NCBI GenBank assembly: GCA_003052455.1
Contig: QAPD01000004.1
Coordinates: 62,001-126,000, forward strand
Direction of reading: 5' to 3'
DNA: 64,000 nucleotides
Source: Sphaerisporangium cinnabarinum
GTDB taxonomy: Bacteria > Actinomycetota > Actinomycetes > Actinomycetales > Cellulomonadaceae
Positions 41,574-48,856 of this stretch are shown in pieces; the stretch's first letter is position 1; each line of letters opens with the position of its first letter. The position numbers were made by a program, and so were the translations under genes. Below the pieces are notes generated by a model. The model searched no databases. It saw only the letters and a list, made by a program, of their open reading frames with translations, and was not told the DNA's origin.

Positions 41574-42568
41574 GGGACCATCACCAGCTTGACGATGTCG
41601 CCCGGCCCCTCGGCGGCCATGGTCGTCGTGATCGCGGCGCCCTCCTCCAGGGAGGTCGTGCGGGACACGAGCACGTCCGCGAGCTCCGGGTGGCGCGCGA
41701 GGACGTCGAGCGCGGTGCGGAAGTCGTCCTTCGTGTACATGGCCGTGCCGAGCAGAGCGATCTCGCGCACCTGGAGCTGTCCCACCGGGACCGGCACGGG
41801 CCGGTTGAACACCGCGACCTGGACGATCGCGCCGCCGGGCGCGACGGCCTCGAACGCGCGCTCGACGAGCGCGGGCACGCCCGCGGCGACGAAGACGGCG
41901 TCGTACGAGCCGGGCTCGAGCGCGGCGTCGGGCAGGTGGACGCCCGTCGCACCGACCGCGCGCAGCACCTCGTGGACGTGCTCGCGCGGCTCGACGACGT
42001 CGACCACCGTGCTGCCGCCGTCGGCGAGGACGCGCGCGACGAGCGCGCCGATCGTGCCGCCGCCCAGCACGAGCGCGCGCTCGCGGCGCCGCTCCCCCAG
42101 CTGCGCGACGGCGTGTGCCGCGACCGCGACCGGCTCGGCGAGAGCGAGGTGCTCGTCCGCGACGCCGTCGGGCGCGGGGACCAGCGTGTACGCGGGCACG
42201 ACGACGTGCTCGGCGAACGAGCCGTCCCACTCGGCGACGCCGAGCATCTGCTTGCTCGCGCACAGGTGGTAGCCGCCCGTCGTGCACAGGTCGCACGTGC
42301 CGCACGGCCGCTGCGGGTCGACGACGACGCGGTCGCCGACGGCCACGTCGGCGACGTCCGGGCCGACCTCGGCGACGCGGCCACCGGCCTCGTGGCCGGA
42401 GATCAGCGGCGGGACGCGGAACGGGTGGGTGCCGCGGAGGGCGGCCAGGTCGGAGCCGCACACCCCCGTGGAGGTGACGGCGAGGAGCACCTCGCCGGGG
42501 CCGGGGACCGGGCGCGGGATGTCGACCACGTGGGCGGTCCCGGACGTCTCGAATCTGATGGCGCGCAT
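41570..42568 (-). CDS. Zinc-dependent medium-chain dehydrogenase
   Basis: A 332-residue medium-chain dehydrogenase/reductase. Catalytic zinc ligands are visible in TGVCGSDL and SGHEAGGRVAEVG; the structural zinc site CGTCDLCTTGGYHLC has four cysteines; the NAD-binding motif LVLGGGTIGALVARVL lies near 165. It heads the operon for four-carbon sugar acid uptake and use. It could oxidise a tetronate (threonate or erythronate) to the oxo-acid used by OtnK; the usual tetronate dehydrogenase LtnD is of another family, so this would be an alternative enzyme. The ATG at 42568 has only a weak ribosome binding site. A FadR-type regulator gene is divergent. Confidence 0.92.
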   Translation of the reverse strand: MRAIRFETSGTAHVVDIPRPVPGPGEVLLAVTSTGVCGSDLAALRGTHPFRVPPLISGHEAGGRVAEVGPDVADVAVGDRVVVDPQRPCGTCDLCTTGGYHLCASKQMLGVAEWDGSFAEHVVVPAYTLVPAPDGVADEHLALAEPVAVAAHAVAQLGERRRERALVLGGGTIGALVARVLADGGSTVVDVVEPREHVHEVLRAVGATGVHLPDAALEPGSYDAVFVAAGVPALVERAFEAVAPGGAIVQVAVFNRPVPVPVGQLQVREIALLGTAMYTKDDFRTALDVLARHPELADVLVSRTTSLEEGAAITTTMAAEGPGDIVKLVMVP

Positions 42569-42673
42569 CGTGGAACAGCTCTTTCCCCGCGACTGGGAAG
42601 CCGCGTTGCTCTGCGTGCGGGTGAGGGGAGACCTGCCGGCACGGGTGCCCGACGTCGGACGCTCGGCTCAGCA

Positions 42674-42713
42674 GGTTGAGTGACTGTATCCTGTCATACC
42701 AGTTGACCCAACC
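42674..42713. promoter_or_regulatory. Operator region of the sugar acid operon
   Basis: Between the divergent dehydrogenase and regulator genes, GTAT (42686-42689), six bases, ATAC (42696-42699) forms a GntR-like core. The symmetry extends with gaps to GGTT at 42674 and AACC at 42713. The region is A/T-rich for this genome and suits control of both directions. Confidence 0.5.
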
Positions 42714-42803
42714 CCGTCTCACGACCGCGAGCACGGACCGCGTCCGGGCAGGTCGTGGCCCCCGTGAGGCAGAATGGCGCGGTCGTCACCCCGAGGAGGA
42801 ACG

Positions 42804-43541
42804 GTGCCCGAGCCCGATGCGACGCTGCCGACGAGCGGCATCGTGCGACAGCGCCGACTGTCCGACCAGGTCGCCGACGCGATCCGCGACGACATCCTCG
42901 CGCGCGAGCTCCAGCCCGGCGACCGGCTGCCCTCCGAGCGCGAGCTCTGCGAGTCCTACGGCGTCTCCCGCACCGTCGTGCGCGAGGCCGTCCGCGCCCT
43001 CACCGCCAAGGGCATCGTCACCGCCACGCCCGGCTCCGGCCTGAGCGTCGGGCGCACCAGCATCGACGACGTCGGCCAGATGCTCCAGATGTTCCTCCAC
43101 CACGGCCCGAACGTGCCCTACCTCCAGCTCCACGAGGTCCGCGCGACGCTCGAGGTCGCCGTCGCCGGCATCGCCGCCGAACGCATCGACGACGCCGCGC
43201 TCACCGGCCTCGCCGACCTCGTCGACCAGCTCCCCGGGCACGCCGACGACATCGTCGCCGCGTCCAAGAACGACTACGCCTTCCACCGCGGCCTCGCCGT
43301 CGCGACCGGCAACGACTTCTTCGTCATGCTCTACGACGTGCTCGGCGAAGGCCTCATGGAGACGCGCGTCGCCACGTTCTCCTACGACCCGCGCCGCATC
43401 GACGTCGTCACGCGCGCGCACCGTGCGATCGTCGACAACCTCGACGCGCACCGCGCCGACGGCGCCCGCGCCGCGATGCTCGACCACCTCAACGAGGTGC
43501 GTGAGACGTGGGTGCGCCACCAGGACGCCGAGCCAGCCTGA
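42804..43541 (+). CDS. FadR-subfamily GntR transcriptional regulator
   Basis: A 245-residue regulator. The winged helix (about 18-85) has DQVADAIRDDILARELQPGD, RLPSERELCESYGVSRTVVR and ALTAKGIVTATPGSGLSV, the GntR signature. The C-terminal all-helical FCD domain has EVRATLEVAVAGIAAERI, DYAFHRGLAVATGNDFFVML and RAHRAIVDNLDAHRADGARA, with the histidines that normally bind metal and an organic acid. It is divergent from the sugar acid operon and most likely represses it. The GTG at 42804 follows GAGGAGGA. Confidence 0.93.
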   Translation: MPEPDATLPTSGIVRQRRLSDQVADAIRDDILARELQPGDRLPSERELCESYGVSRTVVREAVRALTAKGIVTATPGSGLSVGRTSIDDVGQMLQMFLHHGPNVPYLQLHEVRATLEVAVAGIAAERIDDAALTGLADLVDQLPGHADDIVAASKNDYAFHRGLAVATGNDFFVMLYDVLGEGLMETRVATFSYDPRRIDVVTRAHRAIVDNLDAHRADGARAAMLDHLNEVRETWVRHQDAEPA

Positions 43542-43564
43542 TCGGTTTTCCCCTCCCTCCGGCT

Positions 43565-43615
43565 TTTCTACTGGTACAGTGGAAAACGTGAAGTCGGTAG
43601 AAAACCGTGCACTTA
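43565..43615. promoter_or_regulatory. Leader of the AbiE-like pair with inverted repeats
   Basis: TTTTCTAC and GTAGAAAA, perfect complements, flank the start codon of the antitoxin gene, and TTTTC before the start pairs with GAAAA inside codons 2-3. TGGTACAGTGG overlaps the GTG start. AbiEi-type antitoxins repress their own promoters, so the repeats may be the operator. There is no ribosome binding site upstream, which suggests a leaderless transcript. Confidence 0.5.
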
Positions 43616-44721
43616 CCGCGGTGGAGGCGGTGCTCTCCGACGCCATCCGCCGCTGGGACGGCGCTCGGCTCGCCGTCGCCCGCGATACCCCCACCGTCGA
43701 TCTCCTGGTGAAGGACGTAGGAGCGACGTTCTCGATCGTCTGGGCGGGCGAAGGGTTCCCCGCCGACGTCGACGCCGCGCTGCGGTCGGCACGCATGGCG
43801 AACCTCCAGCCTTCCGACTCGACCCCTCTCGTCGTCGCGCGCCGCATGTCACCGGGGGCCGTCGCCGTCCTCGAGGAACGGGGGGTCAGCTGGGTCGACG
43901 AGACCGGCCGCGCCTCGGTGCACGCCGTACCCGGGATCGCCATCGTCATCGACCGTGAGCAGTCCCCGTCCGAGAAGGTCCGGTCGCTCCCGCGCAGCTC
44001 TCGCTGGGCTCCCGGCTCCGCAGCCGTCGGGGAGACCGTCCTCGTGCGCGCTGCGCGCTTCCCCGACGAGCGCGCCGAGGCGCTGCCGTCGGTGACGAGG
44101 CTGGCGGCGGATGCGGGCGTGTCGACCGCGCTCGCCTCGCGGGCTCTCCAGGGCTTCGACGCCGAGGGCTGGACGAGCAAGACCGGTGCGGCGCGTGGCC
44201 CGCGCGCCGCTCGCACGCTGGCCGATCCTGCAGCGATGCTCAGCTCGTGGGCGTCGTGGCACGCCGAGCAGGATCCCCCGCGGATCGGTGTCCACGCGCT
44301 CGTGGACGATCCGGACCGATTCGTCCGCGACCGCCTCGCGCCGAACCTGCGTGCCGACGACTGGGCGCTCACGGGGTGGCTCGCCCTCCAGCACACCGCA
44401 CCGTTCCTCACGAGCGTCCCGCTTCTCAGCGTGTACCTCTCGCCCGCCGTGTTCGACGACGAGGCGACGCTCGACGGCCTGCTGACCACCGCCGGGCTCC
44501 GACGGGTCGACCGGGGTGCCCGGCTCGAGATTCTCCGTGCGGACGAGCTCGCGCTGCGCGGTGCGGAACCCGACGTGCCGGTCGGCCAGGAGCAGAGCAC
44601 CTCGTCCCCGGCGTCCGTCCGGCGGGCGAGCGCGATCCGCCTCTACGGCGACCTGTTGCGGATGGGCGCGCGGGGTCCCGACGCCGCCGAGCACCTCCGG
44701 CGTACCCGGATCGGGTTCTGA
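43579..44721 (+). CDS. AbiEi-like antitoxin/transcriptional regulator
   Basis: A 380-residue protein of the type IV toxin-antitoxin antitoxin group. The N-terminal 140 residues look alpha/beta (VDLLVKDVGATFSIVWAGEG, VSWVDETGRASVHAVPGIAI), reminiscent of a REase-like nuclease or sensor domain. A winged-helix DNA-binding segment lies at about 170-200 (SVTRLAADAGVSTALASRAL). The C-terminal part has VHALVDDPDRFVRDRLAPNL and SVYLSPAVFDDEATLDGLL. The stop TGA overlaps the ATG of the nucleotidyltransferase gene by one base, the normal AbiEi-AbiEii order. It is expected to repress the pair and neutralise the toxin. GTG 43588 is an alternative start. Confidence 0.78.
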   Translation: MENVKSVENRALTAVEAVLSDAIRRWDGARLAVARDTPTVDLLVKDVGATFSIVWAGEGFPADVDAALRSARMANLQPSDSTPLVVARRMSPGAVAVLEERGVSWVDETGRASVHAVPGIAIVIDREQSPSEKVRSLPRSSRWAPGSAAVGETVLVRAARFPDERAEALPSVTRLAADAGVSTALASRALQGFDAEGWTSKTGAARGPRAARTLADPAAMLSSWASWHAEQDPPRIGVHALVDDPDRFVRDRLAPNLRADDWALTGWLALQHTAPFLTSVPLLSVYLSPAVFDDEATLDGLLTTAGLRRVDRGARLEILRADELALRGAEPDVPVGQEQSTSSPASVRRASAIRLYGDLLRMGARGPDAAEHLRRTRIGF

Positions 44722-45548
44722 TGGACCGCACGCCCACGACGCGCCTCTATGCCGAGCGCGCGCTCGGCCTCTTCGCCCTCGAGCTCGGAGAGCACGCCCA
44801 CGAGATCACGATCGTCGGAGGGCTCAACCCCGACCACCTCACGCGCACCACGTCGGCGCCCCACCAGGGCACCACGGACGTCGACGTGCTCGTCGAGGTC
44901 GGGTTCGTCTACGACCGCGACGACCTCGACCTCTCGTGGCTCGAGACGGCCCTACGCGCCGCGGGGTTCACGACCCGCGGCGACGAGACGTGGCGTTGGT
45001 GGATCAACGTCGACGGCGTACCGGTCAAGCTCGAGCTGCTGTGCGACACCCCGGACAGCCCGTCCCAGCAGATCGTCCTGCCGGGCTGCGCCTCTGCGAC
45101 GGCGATGAACGTCCGCGGGCCGCGGCCTGCCCTGTACGACACGACCGTGCGCGAGGTAGCCCTGTCCGAGGATTCGCACCCCGCCCGGACCGCTCAGGTG
45201 CGGTTCGCCGGCCTCGGCGGGTACCTGCTGGCCAAGGCCGCCGCGGTGATCCAACGCGGGCTGCGCAAGGACTTCTACGACTTCACCTTCGTCCTGCTGC
45301 ACAACCTCGAGGGTGGCGCAGAGGCGGCGGGCCGGGCGGCACGCTGCGCGGTCCCGGGCACAGAGCTCGACGACTACGGCGCCGTCTTCCTGGCGGCGCT
45401 CGACCTGTACGCGGATGCGAGCGCCGGCGGCCCGGCGACCTATGCCGAGCAGCGCGCGCTCGACGGCGACGACACCGACCCCGACATGCTGCGCGAGGAC
45501 GCGGTATCCGCGGCGCACGAGGCGCGCCGGGGCTTCAGCGACGGCTGA
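44721..45548 (+). CDS. AbiEii-like nucleotidyltransferase toxin
   Basis: A 275-residue nucleotidyltransferase-fold protein. VGGLNPDHL near residue 32 and TTDVDVLVEVGF near 55 form the G-G and D-x-D core of the minimal nucleotidyltransferases, including AbiEii toxins that modify tRNA with nucleotides. Further segments VKLELLCDTP and LAKAAAVIQRGLRKDFYDF are conserved in the group. The C-terminal 50 residues are helical and acidic. It follows the antitoxin with a one-base overlap. Its stop codon is embedded in a strong hairpin. Phage abortive infection or plasmid stabilisation are the known roles of the family. Confidence 0.82.
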   Translation: MDRTPTTRLYAERALGLFALELGEHAHEITIVGGLNPDHLTRTTSAPHQGTTDVDVLVEVGFVYDRDDLDLSWLETALRAAGFTTRGDETWRWWINVDGVPVKLELLCDTPDSPSQQIVLPGCASATAMNVRGPRPALYDTTVREVALSEDSHPARTAQVRFAGLGGYLLAKAAAVIQRGLRKDFYDFTFVLLHNLEGGAEAAGRAARCAVPGTELDDYGAVFLAALDLYADASAGGPATYAEQRALDGDDTDPDMLREDAVSAAHEARRGFSDG

Positions 45549-45559
45549 GCCCCGGCGCG
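45523..45559. terminator. Terminator across the stop codon of the toxin gene
   Basis: Arms 45523-45534 and 45548-45559 are perfectly complementary (12 bases), and CAGC/GCTG inside extends the stem, so the hairpin covers the last codons and stop of the toxin gene. It lies between convergent genes and can serve both. Confidence 0.65.
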
Positions 45560-45576
45560 GGCACCGTTCGTTCCGA

Positions 45577-46398
45577 TCAGCCCAGCGCGACCTCCACGCC
45601 GCCGGAGAACATCGAGTCGTGCAGGTCGATCGACGCCGGCACGGCGTCGGCCGGGATGTCGAAGACGACGGTGCCCTGGACGGAGTTCCCCGGGTTGATG
45701 TCGGTGAGAAAGCTGTTCGCGTCGCCGAGGTAGATCGCCGCGCTCGTGTCGGCGGAGTGCGTGCGGCCGGCGGTGTCGGTGAGCTCCTGGCTCGACCCGT
45801 CGAACATCTGCGCCTCGGTGCCGATGTTCGTCACCGTCATGTGCACGAGCACGTACTGGCCCTGCGCCTGCTGGTTGAGGAACTCGTCGCCGACGGTCGC
45901 GACGCCCGTCTCCACCGACGTCACCGTGAACTCGAACTTGCCGTCGCGCACCGGCGTGCCGACGCCGGGAGCGGCCGGCTCCTCCGGCGCGGGCTCCTCG
46001 GCGGGCGCCTCGGGCGCGGGCTCGGCGGGTGCCTCGTCCGCCGGCGCGTCCGGCGCGGGAACGACGGCGGCGGGCGGCGGCGGCTCGTCCTCGCCTCCGC
46101 CACCCAGGGCGGCACCGATGATGGCGAGCAGCACCACGACGCCCAGGCCCGTGAGGATCTTGTGGCGCGCGAACCAGCTCTTGCGAGGCGGCGTCGGGAC
46201 GCCCGGCTGTGCGCCCTGCGCGGGGTAGCCCTGCGGGTAGGGCTGGCCGGGGTACTGCTGTCCGGGGTGCTGCCCGGCCGGCGGCTGGCCCGGCTGCGGA
46301 GAGCCGTGCGCGCCGGGCTGCCCGGGCGCGCCGGCCTGGTGCGGCGTCGTGTACGGCTGGGGCTGTGCGGGCTGCGGGTGCTGGCTGGGCGTGGACAT
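45577..46398 (-). CDS. DUF4352-domain membrane-anchored protein
   Basis: A 273-residue protein. The first about 75 residues are Pro/Gln/Gly-rich repeats (QPGQPPAGQHPGQQYPG). A single membrane helix follows (ILTGLGVVVLLAIIGAALGGG), then an acidic Pro/Ala linker, and an extracellular DUF4352 immunoglobulin-like domain from about 150 (FEFTVTSVETGVATVGDEFL, YVLVHMTVTNIGTEAQMF, GNSVQGTVVFDIPADA). This is a common actinobacterial arrangement with unknown role in the envelope. The ATG follows AGGAGG. It is convergent with the toxin gene and divergent from the histidine kinase. Confidence 0.88.
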   Translation of the reverse strand: MSTPSQHPQPAQPQPYTTPHQAGAPGQPGAHGSPQPGQPPAGQHPGQQYPGQPYPQGYPAQGAQPGVPTPPRKSWFARHKILTGLGVVVLLAIIGAALGGGGEDEPPPPAAVVPAPDAPADEAPAEPAPEAPAEEPAPEEPAAPGVGTPVRDGKFEFTVTSVETGVATVGDEFLNQQAQGQYVLVHMTVTNIGTEAQMFDGSSQELTDTAGRTHSADTSAAIYLGDANSFLTDINPGNSVQGTVVFDIPADAVPASIDLHDSMFSGGVEVALG

Positions 46399-46591
46399 CG
46401 TGGCCTCCTGGTGACCGGCATCGGTCGGCGTCGTCGCGGACTGCGTCTCGACGACGATCGTGCTGGCCGGCGACCTGGTGCCGGATCCCCCGATCGGCTC
46501 GTCACCGCTGCCCGACCGGTGGATATCGGGCCCGCGAGAACCACCCGCTCGGGCGGGCCGCGGCGTCGGCGTGCGCCCGTATGCTCTCCGC

Positions 46592-48080
46592 ATGTACCCG
46601 CCCCCGCAGCCGCCGACGCCGCCGTACGGCCGTCCGCACGGCGCCGCGGGGTACCCGCCACCCGCTCCCCCGCCCGTGCAGTACCCGGCGTGGTCGGGGC
46701 ACGCGACCGGGGTCGTGCCGTCGTTCGGCCCGACGGCGTACCCCGCACCCGCGGGTCACGCGCCGCGGCCCGCGCCTCCGCGGCGTCCCCGGCGGCCCGC
46801 GTCGGCGCGGAGGGCATGGTCGGTGCTGGGGACGGTCGGCGCGGTGATCGCGACGTTCACGATCGGGATGTTCGCCACCGCGTTCGACGCCATCGGGTTC
46901 GGGCCGACGCCCACCAGTGGGCAGATGGTCCGGACGATCCTGTGGTGGGTGCTCCTCGCCGGGGTCGCGACAGCGGTCGTCTGGCGCGACCGCCACGCTG
47001 TCGTGGTCTGCCTGCTGACCGCAGCGGCCGGCATCCTCACGCCGGTCGGCGCGGTCGCTCCGCTGCTGGCCCTGCCGTTCGCCATCGCCCGCGAGCGGCG
47101 CTGGCTCGTCGTCGCGGGCTGCGCGGCGGCGACGGCGCTCGCCGTCGCCGCGTCGTTCTGGCGCGACGCCGCGCGCGACGGCGAGGCGGTCATGTTCTCG
47201 GTGGTCACCGAGGGAAGCGTCGAGCGCTCGTACCTCGCGCCGGCGGGCTACGTGTTCTTCACCGTCGTCCTGCTGGCCCTGTCCGTCGGGGCGGGCTTCC
47301 TGCGGCGTGCGGTGCGCCGGGCCGACGCGGCGCACGGCGTCGCCGTCGCGGAGAACCAGCGCGCACAGGTGCTCAGCACGCAGGCCGACGAGCTGCGCAC
47401 CGAGGTGTCGCGTCAGGAGGAGCGCGAGCTCATCGCGCGCGAGATGCACGACACCGTCGCGCACAACCTGTCCCTCATCGCTGCAGGCCTCGGCACTCGA
47501 GGTCACCACCGACAACCCAGAGGTCGTCGACGCCGCGCGCACCATGCGCTCGTCGGCGCACCGCGCGCTCGACGAGATGCGCACGCTCATCTCGTCGTTG
47601 CGCGCCGGCTCCGAGCAGTACACCGGGTCCGCGCCCGCGTTGGGCGACCTCGCGACGCTGCTCGACGACGCCCGCGCAGGCGGCGTCGACCTCGCCGCGA
47701 CGGTGTTCATCACGGACGCCGACGACGCCCCGCCCGCCCTCACGCGGGCCGTGTACCGGATCGTGCAGGAGGCGCTGACCAACGTCATGAAGCACGCGCC
47801 CGGCGCCCGGGCCGAGGTCGACGTCCGCGCGCGGCCGGGGGACGGCGTGGACATCACCGTGCGGAACGCCGTGCTGCCGGAGCTCGACCCGTACGCCGAC
47901 GCGCCCCTGCTCGGCGACCCGGGAGCCACGGTCGGCGCCTCGGGGATTCCCGGCGGCGGTTCAGGCCTCGTCGGGATGCGCGTGCGCTGCGAGGCCATGG
48001 GCGGGACGTTCAGCGCGGGCGTCGACGACGGACGGTACGTGGTGCGCGCGCACCTGCCCTGGGATCGCTCGACGGCGTAG
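46592..48080 (+). pseudogene. Sensor histidine kinase (NarL-type partner), frameshifted
   Basis: A two-component kinase split over two frames. The first frame (46592 to about 47480) encodes a Pro-rich N-terminus, four to five membrane helices (about residues 75-225), and the dimerisation box REMHDTVAHNLSLIA with H286. The frame then breaks: the bases ATCGCTGCAGG would read LQASALEV only after a two-base gain (ATCGCGCTGCAGG). The second frame continues to 48080 with VVDAARTMRSSAHRALDEMR, the N-box RIVQEALTNVMKHAPG and the G-box GGGSGLVGMRVRCEAMGG. All parts of a HisKA_3 kinase are present, so the break may be a real mutation, a phase variant or a sequencing error in a GC run. Its response regulator follows. 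Confidence 0.8.
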
Positions 48081-48156
48081 CTCGCCCCGGGCGCGTTCCG
48101 GCCGTGGTGTGTGGCCTCATCGCCGGCGCGTGGGCGGTCGTCGCTACGCTCGCGCC

Positions 48157-48804
48157 GTGATCAGAGTGATGGTCGTCGACGACGACGCGATGGTCCGCCG
48201 CCTGCTGCGCACCATCCTGCGCCCCGACGACATCGAGGTCGTCGCCGAGGCATCGGACGGCGACCAGGTCGTCCCCGCGGTGCAGGCGCACCACCCGAAC
48301 GTCGTGCTCATGGACCTGCGGATGCCCCGCGTCGACGGCGTCACCGCGACACGGGCCGTGCGGGCGCTGCCCGACCCACCGGGCATCATCGCCATGACGT
48401 CGTTCGACACCGAGCAGGTCATCCTCGACGCCGTGCACGCCGGCGCCTCCGGGTTTCTCGCCAAGGACGCGGAGCCGGCGGAGATCGTCGCGGCCGTACG
48501 CGCCGTGGCGGCGGGCGACGGAGCGCTTTCACCGCGTGCGGCCAGGACCGTCATCGCGCAGGTCAGTGCGGCACCCGGCGCGGCCGCGCGGCGCGAGGCG
48601 GCCCAGCGGGTGGCGACGCTCACCGATCGTGAGCACGACGTCGCGCGGCTGGTGGCCGAGGGACTGTCCAACTCCGATATCGCGCAGCGGCTGTTCCTCG
48701 GCGAGGCAACGGTCAAGACACATATCCAGGCTGTGAACGCCAAGTTAGGAACCTCTGGGCGCGTCCAGCTAGCCGTGGCTCTCGTGCTTGCGCGACACCT
48801 GTAA
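48157..48804 (+). CDS. NarL/FixJ-family response regulator
   Basis: A 215-residue response regulator. The receiver domain has VVDDDAMVRRLLRTIL, the phosphorylation site VVLMDLRMPRVDG (D53), a T/S at IIAMTSFD and K in GFLAKDAEPAE. A LuxR-type helix-turn-helix at the C-terminus has LTDREHDVARLVAEGLSNSD and ATVKTHIQAVNAKLG. It forms a pair with the interrupted kinase upstream, 76 bases apart. The last about 90 bases of the gene are less GC-rich than the rest, close to the border of the defence island. The GTG at 48157 gives the right start of the receiver domain. Confidence 0.92.
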   Translation: MIRVMVVDDDAMVRRLLRTILRPDDIEVVAEASDGDQVVPAVQAHHPNVVLMDLRMPRVDGVTATRAVRALPDPPGIIAMTSFDTEQVILDAVHAGASGFLAKDAEPAEIVAAVRAVAAGDGALSPRAARTVIAQVSAAPGAAARREAAQRVATLTDREHDVARLVAEGLSNSDIAQRLFLGEATVKTHIQAVNAKLGTSGRVQLAVALVLARHL

Positions 48805-48809
48805 GCCTC

Positions 48810-48827
48810 GTCACCGCCGACGGTGAC
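48810..48827. terminator. Hairpin between response regulator and Z1 gene
   Basis: GTCACCG (48810-48816) and CGGTGAC (48821-48827) form a 7-base stem with a 4-base loop between two convergent genes. Confidence 0.5.
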
Positions 48828-48856
48828 CGCACACGTTAGCGTCACGACGCGGTGTT

